Below, piece after piece: positions 15,829-24,529 of a stretch of DNA of 46,081 bases; position 1 is the stretch's first letter, and the number at the start of each line of letters is the position of its first letter. A program made the translations under genes and the position numbers. The notes beneath the pieces were generated by a model. That model was not told where the DNA came from and did no database searches. It worked only from the letters and a program-made list of their open reading frames with translations. This DNA is from Ruminococcus sp. (lineage in GTDB: Bacteria > Bacillota > Clostridia > Oscillospirales > Ruminococcaceae), in NCBI GenBank assembly GCA_017484095.1, contig JAFUTU010000011.1:1-46081 (forward strand), in the 5' to 3' direction.

Positions 15829-17188
15829 TTTCATCTTCTCCGTTTCCCTCGGCGATGATACCTGTCACCTTCTTCTCATCATACAGACCGAGTATTATAC
15901 CGCCGATAAGGCAGAGCACCGCCGCAACTGCCGCAGTAAGTCTGAGACCGAAGCCGTTCTCGCCTATGCCCTTGATAGAGGTGAACAGCACCATTGCCAG
16001 TGCCTGACCAAGCTTCATGGCAAAGGTCCTTGCTGCAAAGAACATACCCTCGCGGCTCTCACCTGTTTTGATGCCGTCAGCCTGTGCAACGTCAGCAACG
16101 ATAGCCTGTGGCAGGATACCGAGAATAGCCATCGGGATAGATGCAAGTATAGAGATCATTATGCCGTTTACCATCTTTGGCAGACCAAGCTTGCCTGCAA
16201 AGGCAGTGAATGCAAACACACAGCTGAAAAATACGAATGCAAAGATAACGAGCTTTTTCTTACCAAGCTTTTTGGCAAGAATATTAACAGGTGCATAGAA
16301 CACCAGGCTCATACCCGTCATTACCGCGAAGAGCAGAAAGGTCTTGTCAGCGCCGAGACCTATAAGAGATGTGATATAGAAAGAAAGTCCCGTCTGGAAC
16401 ATTGTAAGTGCGAGCCAGTAGAATATGTCAGAGGCTACGAACTTGCGGAATTCAGCGTTCTTGAAAGTTTTTGAAAGAGATGCAAACGCAGGTGTCTCCG
16501 AGGGTGTGGTATCTACGTAATCAGCCTCTTTGATGCCGAAAACAGGCACCAGCATACAGATAGCTGCAACAGCAGCAAGTATGCCAATGGTAACTCTGAA
16601 TGAGTTTGCATAACCGAGAGAATCGCGCATAAAGCCTGCTATATTAGGAACGAGATAGCTTATCGCATTACCTACGAAGAATGTAACCGAAATATAAGTT
16701 GAAACGTTGATCCTATCCTTAGGGTCGCGGCCAAGCTCAGGCAGCAGCGCATTGTAAGGTGTGCAGTAGATCGTCATGAACAGATAGAAAAGCAGCAGCG
16801 TTACCAGCAAAAAGCCGTTATTTATCCAGGATACCTTGCTCACAGGAGATATAAATATCAGCACTGTCATTATCGCAAACGGAACTGCTATAGCTCTCAT
16901 AAAAGGTATACGTCTGCCGTCCTTATGGCAGCTGCGGTCTGACTTTGAAGCTATCCACGGGTCGGTCACTGCGTCAAACAGTCTGCCCATTGCGGTGATA
17001 AGGCCTATAACTGTAAGGCCCAGAAAAATACTGCCCTGAGTTATGAAATACTTCTGTCCCAGCTTGATCTCTGAGTTTTCGGGCATATAGAAAAACACCA
17101 GCCAGTTAGACACTATACCCGACAGCATAGACCAGCCCAGCTGACCTATCGCAAAGATCCACAGGATCTTGTTTGTTACCTTTTTCAT
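15821..17188 (-). CDS. GPH-family sugar:cation symporter (MelB-like, MFS fold)
   Basis: A 455-residue protein with about twelve transmembrane helices and the family motif near helix 2-3, GRLFDAVTDPWIASKSDR, whose Asp residues correspond to the cation/sugar site of MelB. This family imports glycosides with Na+ or H+. The start is MKKVTNK at 17188, with GGAGG eight nt upstream; an ATG five codons earlier has no ribosome site. It lies between tetR and the GH36 gene, overlapping the latter by eight nt, so uptake and hydrolysis are coregulated. A long cytoplasmic insert (about 212-230) splits the two halves. Confidence 0.9.
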   Translation of the reverse strand: MKKVTNKILWIFAIGQLGWSMLSGIVSNWLVFFYMPENSEIKLGQKYFITQGSIFLGLTVIGLITAMGRLFDAVTDPWIASKSDRSCHKDGRRIPFMRAIAVPFAIMTVLIFISPVSKVSWINNGFLLVTLLLFYLFMTIYCTPYNALLPELGRDPKDRINVSTYISVTFFVGNAISYLVPNIAGFMRDSLGYANSFRVTIGILAAVAAICMLVPVFGIKEADYVDTTPSETPAFASLSKTFKNAEFRKFVASDIFYWLALTMFQTGLSFYITSLIGLGADKTFLLFAVMTGMSLVFYAPVNILAKKLGKKKLVIFAFVFFSCVFAFTAFAGKLGLPKMVNGIMISILASIPMAILGILPQAIVADVAQADGIKTGESREGMFFAARTFAMKLGQALAMVLFTSIKGIGENGFGLRLTAAVAAVLCLIGGIILGLYDEKKVTGIIAEGNGEDENA

Positions 17189-17205
17189 ATCATTATCCTC
17201 CATAC

Positions 17206-17847
17206 TTATATTTCAATGCTTTTTATTGCCATATCGATTATAAATTCCATTTCGTGCTCTGCGTTCTCACTCTCGCCCATGAATACATCTCCCCTGGAGA
17301 ACTTTTCGCCCATAAGCATAAGCGCATGAGTTACAGAAACATACATCGTCCTGAAATCTATATTCGGTCTTGTACTGCCGTCGCGGCAGCCGTTCATATA
17401 AGCGTCCTCAAACAGAGGGAAAAAGTTCATAACGCTCTGCTCATACTCTTTCAGCTCATCGGGGGACACCTTTTCTCTTATGACGAACCTGTCAAAGCTG
17501 TCAATGAACCTCAGAAAGTCTTTATGCGAGCTGTAAAGCACCTTGAATACCTTCATAAGCTCCCTTATCTGCTCGATGCCCGTCTTATCCTTGTAATAGT
17601 CACACTCGAAAACACCGTCGAACAGCGCCTTTACCGACCCCCAGAGCAGACAGCCCGCCTTTATCACTATGACCGACTTAGTACCGAAATACCTGTAAAG
17701 CGAAGCTACACCGATCTCACTTTTCACAGCTATGTCATTCATAGTGATATCATCTATGTCCTGCTCCAGAAGCATTTTCGCCGTTACCCTGACCGCTTCG
17801 TCCATGCGGTCTTTTTTGGCGTTGTCAAGAATTTTTTTGTAATCCAC
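17206..17847 (-). CDS. TetR-family transcriptional regulator of the sugar locus
   Basis: A 213-residue regulator with an N-terminal helix-turn-helix (about 30-58, DDITMNDIAVKSEIGVASLYRYFGTK) and a helical C-terminal ligand domain with a pair of Cys residues. It starts at GTG (17847) with GGGAG ten nt upstream. It is the first gene of the tetR-symporter-GH36 operon. The divergent promoter region holds two matching palindromes, one over each -10 box, which fits autorepression and repression of the gene on the other side. The inducer may be a sugar or sugar derivative but is unknown; TetR regulators more often sense lipophilic molecules. Confidence 0.88.
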   Translation of the reverse strand: MDYKKILDNAKKDRMDEAVRVTAKMLLEQDIDDITMNDIAVKSEIGVASLYRYFGTKSVIVIKAGCLLWGSVKALFDGVFECDYYKDKTGIEQIRELMKVFKVLYSSHKDFLRFIDSFDRFVIREKVSPDELKEYEQSVMNFFPLFEDAYMNGCRDGSTRPNIDFRTMYVSVTHALMLMGEKFSRGDVFMGESENAEHEMEFIIDMAIKSIEI

Positions 17848-17924
17848 TTGACAAATGCTCCCTTCTGTGATAGAATGATTATCATACTGATAGTAAGTCT
17901 ATCACACTTTCCCGAATTTGTCAA
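17848..17924. promoter_or_regulatory. Symmetric divergent promoter pair with two TetR operators
   Basis: Plus promoter: TTGACA (17848-17853), 17 nt, TAGAAT (17871-17876). Minus promoter: TTGACA (17924-17919), 17 nt, TAGACT (17901-17896). They face each other so that each start point lies between the two -10 boxes. Two 17-bp palindromes of the form TGATA-N7-TATCA occupy 17868-17884 and 17888-17904, each covering one -10 box, with centres 20 bp apart (two helical turns). This is a switch in which a TetR dimer pair would block both promoters. Confidence 0.75.
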
Positions 17925-17968
17925 GGGGGAAAGCAAAATTTGATAAAAATTTTATTGGAGGTAGCATC

Positions 17969-19426
17969 ATGGACAGATCGTCGAGCATTTTCGGAAACAA
18001 GATGAAGGAATCGGATGTAAAGAAGGCAAGGTCAAAGGCTGAGAGCATGGCAGCCAAGTACGGTGACGACAGAGAGAAGAAATATCACCTGGCAGCAGCC
18101 GACAACGATGTTATAGGAGGACCTCTCGGAGTAAAGGTACTGAAGCTTTCAGACGAACCGCTTGAGATCGATAAGGATAAGAGTATTATTATAGGAAATA
18201 TAAGAATGGGCTTCGGTCACTACCGTATATCAATGGCTATCGCTTCGGCGGCACACGCTATGGGTTACACTCCCTACTGGTTCGACCTTAACTCATTTGA
18301 CGGAACTACCGCGACCAAGATAATCTCATCTCAGAACGACCTTTACTCGCTGGGCTCGCGCATTTCTCAGAAGAGTGTTGTTTTCAACAAGACCGTATGG
18401 GAGCCTATGAACAGTGAGGGCTTCAGAAAGCTTACTTATAACTGTTCAGATCAGGCAGTAAGTGAGCTTATGACTGCACTTTATCAGGATCTGCCGAAGG
18501 ATATACCTTTTGCTGCTACCCATGTATGGCCTGCACAGGCAGCTGTTCATGCAGGGCTTACTAATGTTGTAAATGTAGTGCCTGACAACTGGCCTATGGC
18601 GCTGCACCTTGCTGAGGGCGCACTTCACACTGTTCAAACTGAGAGCGCATATCTTGGCTACAAGGTGCTCAGAGGAATGGACAAGAGCCGCACTCTCAGA
18701 CCGATGCCCGACGGTGATATAGCATTTACAGGTCACTATATAGATCATGAGCTGGTATCAAACATAGATGCTGACTGCGACCGCAGGATAAAGAGACTTG
18801 ATGAGGGCAAGGCTAAGAGATATCTGCTCACTATAGGCGGAGCAGGTGCACAGCAGGATATTTTCATCTCGGTGATAAGACAGCTGATAAAGCAGATAAA
18901 AAAAGAAAAGGCAGTGCTGTTCATCAATCTCGGAGATCATTATGAGGTCTGGGAAAAGATCAAGGAGACCCTGCCCGAGCTTGAGAGCATGACTACAGAG
19001 CATATTGATGATTTCTCAGAGACATCTGAATTCGCAGCTGCTGCACTTGACGGCGATGTCAGCGGAGTGCACGCTTTCTGTCACAAGGATATTTTTGCTG
19101 CAGTGTATTCAACCAACCTGCTTATGCGCTGCTGTGACGTGCTCATCACCAAGCCGAGCGAGCTTGCCTTCTACCCCGTACCTAAGCTGATGATAAAGAG
19201 AGTCGGCGGTCACGAGGCATGGGGCGCTGTAAGAGCTGCCGAGATAGGTGACGGCACCTTTGAGTGCTCCTCTGTACGCGAGATATGCGGAATGCTCGCA
19301 GTTATGCAGCGTGAGGACAGCGTAATACGCTTCCTGTGCGAGAATATAGTTCGCAACAAGAACAACGGCGTTTATGACGGAGCCTACAAAGTAGTTGAGC
19401 TTGCTTCACGCGGAAGAAAACAATGA
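17969..19426 (+). CDS. GT-B-fold glycosyltransferase-like protein of unknown specificity
   Basis: A 485-residue protein without a signal peptide. A motif near 78-95, GNIRMGFGHYRISMAIASAA, resembles the GxGHxxxA N-domain loop of MurG/UgtP-type glycosyltransferases; the C-terminal half has LTIGGAGAQQD (about 287-297) and ITKPSELAFYPVPKLMI (about 396-412), positions typical of nucleotide-sugar binding in the GT-B C-domain. GGAGG seven nt before the ATG at 17969 sets the start. It is divergent from tetR and shares its operator region, so it probably belongs to the same regulon as the symporter and alpha-galactosidase. The reaction is unknown. It could make a glycolipid or storage glycan from the imported sugar, or be a GT-B-fold epimerase or phosphorylase relative. 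Confidence 0.65.
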   Translation: MDRSSSIFGNKMKESDVKKARSKAESMAAKYGDDREKKYHLAAADNDVIGGPLGVKVLKLSDEPLEIDKDKSIIIGNIRMGFGHYRISMAIASAAHAMGYTPYWFDLNSFDGTTATKIISSQNDLYSLGSRISQKSVVFNKTVWEPMNSEGFRKLTYNCSDQAVSELMTALYQDLPKDIPFAATHVWPAQAAVHAGLTNVVNVVPDNWPMALHLAEGALHTVQTESAYLGYKVLRGMDKSRTLRPMPDGDIAFTGHYIDHELVSNIDADCDRRIKRLDEGKAKRYLLTIGGAGAQQDIFISVIRQLIKQIKKEKAVLFINLGDHYEVWEKIKETLPELESMTTEHIDDFSETSEFAAAALDGDVSGVHAFCHKDIFAAVYSTNLLMRCCDVLITKPSELAFYPVPKLMIKRVGGHEAWGAVRAAEIGDGTFECSSVREICGMLAVMQREDSVIRFLCENIVRNKNNGVYDGAYKVVELASRGRKQ

Positions 19427-19433
19427 TAAAACA

Positions 19434-19468
19434 GCCGCCACGGGAAACTTTCCTTGGGCGGCATTTTT
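19434..19468 (+). terminator. Terminator of the GT-B-like gene
   Basis: GCCGCC (19434-19439) pairs with GGCGGC (19457-19462), with an inner GGAAA/TTTCC pairing, then ATTTTTG. Confidence 0.85.
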
Positions 19469-19758
19469 GACGGTCCACATGGCAAAAAATTAAAAAACGG
19501 TAACAAGAAGATTTTTGGACAGTTGAAAACTCAGGTTTCACGAACGAAAAAATGTTGAAAACTCTGTTGAAAGTGTTAAAAACTCGCTGATTTTTCGCCT
19601 GAGAGACCCCGCAAAGTCATAACTTTTCAACACCAGTCCGTTTTTTCACACGGTTATCACATATTACAAACCTGTAATAATAGATAATTTTGTCCAAAAA
19701 AACGTACTTCTACACTTTTTGTTTTTTATCCGACATAATACATTTTATTTCGTTCTCA
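19469..19758. other. AT-rich intergenic region with GTTGAAAACTC-type repeats
   Basis: No coding frame is supported. The stretch holds repeated motifs: GTTGAAAACTC at 19522-19532 and 19554-19564, GTTGAAAGT at 19566-19574, GTTAAAAACTC at 19575-19585, and the inverted form AACTTTTCAACAC near 19622-19634. CTCAGG (about 19530) can pair with CCTGAG (about 19599). A plus-strand terminator follows at 19759-19799, so a small RNA is possible, but I found no convincing promoter for it. Confidence 0.4.
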
Positions 19759-19799
19759 CCGCGCAGATATGGCGCAAAAGCACGTATCTGCGCGGTTTT
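19759..19799 (+). terminator. Strong hairpin terminator without an obvious gene
   Basis: CCGCGCAGATA (19759-19769) pairs perfectly with TATCTGCGCGG (19785-19795), followed by TTTTG. It is 290 nt after the previous gene's own terminator, so it either backs that up or ends an unannotated transcript. Confidence 0.7.
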
Positions 19800-19831
19800 G
19801 CGTGATACGTATATTAAATTAATAAATTTTG

Positions 19832-19860
19832 TTGACATATTAAACCTGATATGATATACT
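19832..19860 (+). promoter_or_regulatory. Promoter of the NatA/NatB-like operon
   Basis: TTGACA (19832-19837), 17-nt spacer, TATACT (19855-19860). The short leader holds a small palindrome, TGCCGATTCGGCA, before the ribosome site GGAGGG. Confidence 0.8.
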
Positions 19861-19903
19861 ATATCTGTGCCGATTCGGCAGAACATAAGTAAGGAGGGAC
19901 CGT

Positions 19904-20644
19904 ATGGAAAACGTATTAGAGGTCAAGGGTCTCGGCAAGCAGTACGTTCCTGGTGTTTATGCGTCTAAGGACGTATCGTTCAGCATTGCCAAGGGTGAGA
20001 TCTTTGCACTTATCGGACCAAACGGCGCAGGTAAAACAACGACCATAAGAACTATAGCGACACTTCTCAAAACCACTGAGGGCGATGCGCTTGTCAGCGG
20101 GCACAGCATTCTCACCGAGCCCGAGCAGGTAAGAAAATGTATAACCTATCTCCCTGATGAGGCAGGTGCTTACAAAAATATGACAGGCAAGGCTTACCTT
20201 GAATTTATGGCATCTATCTATGCTGATACTGGTGAGCAGGCGCTCGAATATGTGAGGAGAGGCAGTGAGATCTGCGAGCTTGGCGAGAGGCTCAACGATA
20301 AGATATCGAGCTATTCAAGAGGTATGACCAGAAAGCTGCTGCTTGCAAGGGCAATAATGCCGAAGCCCGATCTTGCGATACTTGACGAGCCGACCTCGGG
20401 ACTTGATATACTTAATGCTATAGAGATCAGAAGAACTATCAGGCAGCTCGCATCAGAAGGAATGAGCTTTCTGCTCTCGTCTCACAATATGCTGGAGATC
20501 GAGTACGTTTCTGACAGAGTGGGCATAATCGCGAAGGGTATGCTGCTTGAAACGGGTACACCCGAAGAGCTTAAGAAAAAATACGAAACAAAAAATCTCG
20601 AAGAAGTTTTTGAAAAGGTGGTGAAGCTGCGTGAAGTTCTATAG
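19904..20644 (+). CDS. ABC transporter ATP-binding protein, NatA-like
   Basis: A 246-residue ATPase with Walker A GPNGAGKT (about 38-45), signature YSRGMTRK, Walker B LAILDEPTSGLD and a switch His in SSHNM. The sequence resembles the NatA/CcmA-type subunits of ABC-2 exporters. GGAGGG seven nt upstream sets the start. The permease gene begins 14 nt before this gene ends, so the two are coupled. Na+ export (NatAB) is the best-known role for this pairing, but drug or lipid export is equally possible from sequence. Confidence 0.92.
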   Translation: MENVLEVKGLGKQYVPGVYASKDVSFSIAKGEIFALIGPNGAGKTTTIRTIATLLKTTEGDALVSGHSILTEPEQVRKCITYLPDEAGAYKNMTGKAYLEFMASIYADTGEQALEYVRRGSEICELGERLNDKISSYSRGMTRKLLLARAIMPKPDLAILDEPTSGLDILNAIEIRRTIRQLASEGMSFLLSSHNMLEIEYVSDRVGIIAKGMLLETGTPEELKKKYETKNLEEVFEKVVKLREVL

Positions 20645-21944
20645 CCTGTTCAAAAAAGAGCTCAAGGATATGTTCAATATGCAGACGATACTTACCACCG
20701 TTGGTATAGTTGTGCTGCTTATGGTAGTGGGAAACATATTTTCAAATTCAGTTTCCGAGAGCGCCAAGAAAAGCGGAGACGTAGTTATCTGCGATATGGA
20801 TAACACTGAGTTTACCAAGAGCGTGATCGCTGAGCTCAAAAAGATGACCGAAGACAATGACGGCACACTCACAGAAGTTGAGATAAAGTCTGACAACTAT
20901 TCAAAAGAGCTGAAAAGGATAGATCAGAAGCAGGTAATTATAATCCCCGAGGGCTTTACCGATCTTGTGTCTCAGCATAAGACAGCAAAAATAACCTTTG
21001 TTCAGAGAATGACCTCTCTGGCAATGATGTCTAACCTAAACACTGGCTCTGCCAATACGTTTGAGACCTTCTCTGCTGCGGTAAAATCTACTATCTATGC
21101 TCAGAAGCTCCTCGAAAACAAGATATCAGAGGAAGAGATAAAGCAGCTCGAAGACCCTGTTGAACTCGAAGAGATGACAGTCATTGGCAGCAAGCAGGAG
21201 GAGATAAGCAGCTCACTTATAATGAGCATCTGCACATCACAGAATATGGTAGTGCCGATAATCCTTTTCGTGCTTATAATGTTCGCATCTCAGATGATAC
21301 TTAATGCGATCTCCACAGAGAAGATAGACAAGACCCTTGAGACCCTTCTCTCAGCACCCGTATCGAGGATATCCGTTCTTGCTGCGAAGACCTTGTCTGC
21401 TGCTCTCGTAGCAGGCGTTCAGGCAGCCGCTTTCATGTTCGGTACTAGCCAGATGATGAGCGGTATGACAGGCGGTCTCGGTCTGGATGAGGACACCTAC
21501 ACCAAGGCGCTTGAAAACCTCGGTCTTACTCTTTCTCTGCCGCAGTATATTCTTGTCGGCGTGCAGATGTTCCTGTCAATTCTTATAGCACTTTGTGCAG
21601 CTCTTATCCTCGGCGTTCTTGCCAAGGACGCAAAGTCAGCTCAGACGCTTTTGATGCCGATAACTATATCCACAATGATACCTTATTTCCTTTCCATGAT
21701 GGCAGATATAACATCTCTGCCGCTGGTGCTTAAGTGTATAGTTTATGCGATACCTTTCTCTCACACGTTTATGGCTACAGAAAACATAATGTTCGCGAAC
21801 ATTCCTCTGTACATAGGCGGAGTGATATACCAGCTGATATTCCTCGCAGTTTGTATGAAGATAGCGCTCTCGATATTTATGAGCGATAAGATCTTCACGA
21901 TGTCACTGGGAGAAAAGAAAACAAAGACCAAAAAAGCCAAATAA
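20631..21944 (+). CDS. ABC-2 type permease, NatB-like
   Basis: A 437-residue permease starting at GTG (20631) with AAGGTGG upstream. It has an N-terminal helix (about 20-38), a large external domain (about 40-195) and a bundle of five or six helices (about 200-420), the typical ABC-2/NatB layout, ending in a Lys-rich tail. SQMILNAISTEKIDKTLETLLSAPV is the coupling-helix region that contacts the ATPase. It is cotranscribed with the NatA-like gene and followed by a strong terminator. Confidence 0.9.
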   Translation: MKFYSLFKKELKDMFNMQTILTTVGIVVLLMVVGNIFSNSVSESAKKSGDVVICDMDNTEFTKSVIAELKKMTEDNDGTLTEVEIKSDNYSKELKRIDQKQVIIIPEGFTDLVSQHKTAKITFVQRMTSLAMMSNLNTGSANTFETFSAAVKSTIYAQKLLENKISEEEIKQLEDPVELEEMTVIGSKQEEISSSLIMSICTSQNMVVPIILFVLIMFASQMILNAISTEKIDKTLETLLSAPVSRISVLAAKTLSAALVAGVQAAAFMFGTSQMMSGMTGGLGLDEDTYTKALENLGLTLSLPQYILVGVQMFLSILIALCAALILGVLAKDAKSAQTLLMPITISTMIPYFLSMMADITSLPLVLKCIVYAIPFSHTFMATENIMFANIPLYIGGVIYQLIFLAVCMKIALSIFMSDKIFTMSLGEKKTKTKKAK

Positions 21945-21954
21945 GCATAAGAAA

Positions 21955-21986
21955 AGCCGCTTTCACAGATAAATGTGATAGCGGCT
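21955..21986. terminator. Bidirectional terminator between the ABC operon and rqcH
   Basis: AGCCGCT-TCACA pairs with TGTGA-AGCGGCT around GATAAA, followed by CATTTTTATTTTT on plus; on minus the stem is followed by TTTTCTT. Confidence 0.9.
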
Positions 21987-21991
21987 CATTT

Positions 21992-23755
21992 TTATTTTTC
22001 TATTAGCTTTTCTGCAAGGTCGCGGTCGGGCTTTACGGTTATCGTGTAGTTGTTCACGAAGATGACCATTCCGGGCTTTGCTCCGTTCGGCTTTTTAACA
22101 TTCTTTATGAACGTATAATCTACATCGCAGCGTGATGAATCTGCTGCACTTGAATGGCAAGCTGCGATTATTGCTGCCTCCTCTATCGTTCTGTCGGGAG
22201 GAAATTCTCCTCCAAGCTGTGAGCAGTTGACTATAACATGGCTGCCCGTAATGTTCTTGGTGTGGAGCCACAGGTCATTTTTTTCGCTCTGCTTGCAGGT
22301 GAGCATATCGTTCTGCTTGTTATTCCTGCCCACCCTTATCTCATAACCGTCAGAAGACATGAACTTTATCGGCGGAGCTGCCTTGGCAGGCTTGCCCTTT
22401 TGTCTGCTGCGTTTTAAATAGCCCTGCTCCCTCAGCTCAGTTTTCAGCTCATCAAGCTCGCCCTCTGTCTTGGCTCTGGTAAAGGCATCGTAGACCGATT
22501 CGAGATACGTTATCTCCTCCTCGCCCTCCTTTATCAGACCTGTAAGCATTTTCAAGGCTGTATCTAGCTTTTTATACTCTTTGTAATACTTCTGTGCATT
22601 CTGAGAGGGTGTAAGCCTTTTATCGAGCTTTATCTCCACCTCGGGAGAACCCTCCTCATAAAAATTCACCAGCCTTACCGTGCCGCTCCCCTTCTCGATC
22701 GAGTAGAGATTCGCCATAATGAGGTCGCCAATCACTCTGTATTTGTCACGGTCTGCACAGTCATCTAGCTCAAGGCGCTGGTTTTTCACTCTTCTTTTCG
22801 TTCTGTCTATAAGAGTGTTCAGGTGCCTGAAAAGGTCTCCTGCTCTTTGCTTTGTACGCGAAAGCTCATCTCTCTGGGAATAGAACCTGTCAAGCAGCTC
22901 ACCTGCCGAAGGATAGACCGTTCTATGCATAAGGCTGCCGAAGTGCTCTATATCGCAAAAGCAGAAATCTCTCAGTCTGCCCTCACCGTCAGTAAGCACA
23001 GTAAAGCTGTTTTCTCCCTTTTCAAGCTGATCCCTTATCCTCTCAATATAAGCCCAGAGCCTTTCCTCGCTTCCATCATCGAGCTCTGCCGCGGTGAGCT
23101 CTCTCCCCTCACCTGCAAAGAACTCTGCCTCGTCAGCAAACACGGGTGATATTCCCTCACATGAGAGCATTATAGCTTTAGAAAGCTTTTTTTCTCCGCA
23201 GGCTCTCAGCCTGCAGATAAGCTCCTCACGCTCACAAGCAAGTATATCCAGCCTGTCCTCTCTGGGCGGTCTTTCATACACTATGCCCGGCAAAACAAGC
23301 CTGCTGGAAGTCTCCTGTCCGATGCGCTTTATGCTGTCGATTATCTTCTCATCGGGTCTGCTGTAAAGAATAAGGTTTGAGCGCCTGCCCATTATCTCTG
23401 CGGCAAGGGTCAGCTCACAGCGGTCTCCCATTTCATCGGTACCTTCCATGTCGAAGTAAAGGATACGTTCAAAGCCGTCCTGCCTTATGTCAGTTATCCT
23501 AGCCCCTGAAAGCCTTTTTCTCATAAGCATACAAAACATAGGCGGTGTTTTCGGGTTATCTATCTGCACCGATGTTATGTGTACCCTTGACGAGCCTGCG
23601 CCCGTATTTATCAATACCTTTTTCGAGCCCTCTCTGCCCCTGACGGTCACAAGCAGCTCCTCCCGCGAGGGCTGGTATATCTTATCTATTCTCCCGTCGA
23701 TAAGGCAGCTGAGTTCTTTTCTTATAAGGCTCAGGTATATGCCGTCCAATGCCAT
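21992..23755 (-). CDS. rqcH: NFACT-family ribosome quality control protein RqcH
   Basis: A 587-residue Rqc2/FbpA homologue. The order is: NFACT-N (about 1-180, starting MALDGIYLSLIRKEL), a helical middle with a coiled coil (about 285-430), and NFACT-R (about 445-560, SSDGYEIRVGRNNKQND ... DLWLHTKNITGSHVI). In Firmicutes RqcH binds the stalled 50S subunit with peptidyl-tRNA and recruits tRNA-Ala to add C-terminal alanine tails for degradation. The older name, fibronectin-binding protein, reflects surface binding and is probably secondary. It is 12 nt downstream of the nif3-like gene and probably in the same transcript. Confidence 0.94.
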   Translation of the reverse strand: MALDGIYLSLIRKELSCLIDGRIDKIYQPSREELLVTVRGREGSKKVLINTGAGSSRVHITSVQIDNPKTPPMFCMLMRKRLSGARITDIRQDGFERILYFDMEGTDEMGDRCELTLAAEIMGRRSNLILYSRPDEKIIDSIKRIGQETSSRLVLPGIVYERPPREDRLDILACEREELICRLRACGEKKLSKAIMLSCEGISPVFADEAEFFAGEGRELTAAELDDGSEERLWAYIERIRDQLEKGENSFTVLTDGEGRLRDFCFCDIEHFGSLMHRTVYPSAGELLDRFYSQRDELSRTKQRAGDLFRHLNTLIDRTKRRVKNQRLELDDCADRDKYRVIGDLIMANLYSIEKGSGTVRLVNFYEEGSPEVEIKLDKRLTPSQNAQKYYKEYKKLDTALKMLTGLIKEGEEEITYLESVYDAFTRAKTEGELDELKTELREQGYLKRSRQKGKPAKAAPPIKFMSSDGYEIRVGRNNKQNDMLTCKQSEKNDLWLHTKNITGSHVIVNCSQLGGEFPPDRTIEEAAIIAACHSSAADSSRCDVDYTFIKNVKKPNGAKPGMVIFVNNYTITVKPDRDLAEKLIEK

Positions 23756-23767
23756 AGTTATCCCTTC

Positions 23768-24529
23768 TTATATCTCATAGCTAAGTATGTCTCTGTTCTC
23801 CTCCGATACCAGAAACTGCGTATCAGAAAAGCCCTCAGAGAGCTTTCTTTTCATAAATTCACAAAAGATGTTCTCAGTGTGGAAATGCCCCGCATCAAGC
23901 ACGCAGAGACCTGCGTTGTGCGCATCTATGAAAACATCGTGCTTAACATCTCCCGTGATGTAGGCATCTGCGTTTTTTCTGAGAGCATTTTTCAAAAAGC
24001 TGCCTCCGCTTCCTCCGCAGACAGCTACTCTACTTATCATTTTGCCCGTATCGTTATACCTTACCACAGTGTTGCCAAGCTTTCCCTTTACAAGGGCTGC
24101 AAGCTCGCCTGATGTAAGCTCCTTATCAAGCTCGCAAACCTTTCCCACAGGTATATTGTTTTCAACTGCAAGCGGCTCAGCAGGGTTCATACCAAGCTCC
24201 TCACAAAGAATATCGTTCATAACAGCGCTGTCAAAATTCGTATGAGCAGAAAGCGCAGATATCCCCTTCATACAGAGCTTTACTGCAATGCTGTCACCGT
24301 CAAGCGCTTTAAGGCTCCTGAAGATAACGGGGTGATGAGTAACTATCAGCTCTGCACCAACTGTCTCAGCCTCATCAACTATCTCGTTCGTTATATCGAG
24401 AGCTATCAGCACCTTTTTAACTTCCCTGTCGGAGAATATAACATTTTTTCCGCTGTTGTCATAGTCCTCCTGCAGTGAATACGGAGCGAACCTGTCAATA
24501 TAATTATAAATATCACTTACTCTCGTCAT
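23768..24529 (-). CDS. Nif3-like dinuclear metal-centre protein
   Basis: A 253-residue member of the NIF3/YqfO family. Metal-ligand motifs are THHP (about 64-67), AHTNFD (about 95-100) and DAGHFHTEN near the C-terminus. It is the short form lacking the CutA-like insertion found in YqfO of Bacillus. The family forms toroidal hexamers; suggested roles include GTP cyclohydrolase-like hydrolysis, none settled. It overlaps trmK by 17 nt, a pairing conserved in Firmicutes. Confidence 0.92.
   Translation of the reverse strand: MTRVSDIYNYIDRFAPYSLQEDYDNSGKNVIFSDREVKKVLIALDITNEIVDEAETVGAELIVTHHPVIFRSLKALDGDSIAVKLCMKGISALSAHTNFDSAVMNDILCEELGMNPAEPLAVENNIPVGKVCELDKELTSGELAALVKGKLGNTVVRYNDTGKMISRVAVCGGSGGSFLKNALRKNADAYITGDVKHDVFIDAHNAGLCVLDAGHFHTENIFCEFMKRKLSEGFSDTQFLVSEENRDILSYEI

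Noticed and set aside
18446..19003. Minus-strand frames inside the GT-B-like gene
   Set aside because: They are shadows of a well-supported plus-strand gene, without ribosome sites or recognisable domains.
19469..19799. A replication origin, suggested by GTTGAAAAC-type repeats and a TTATCACA sequence
   Set aside because: There is no dnaA, dnaN or rpmH nearby, and no true DnaA-box cluster (TTATCCACA).
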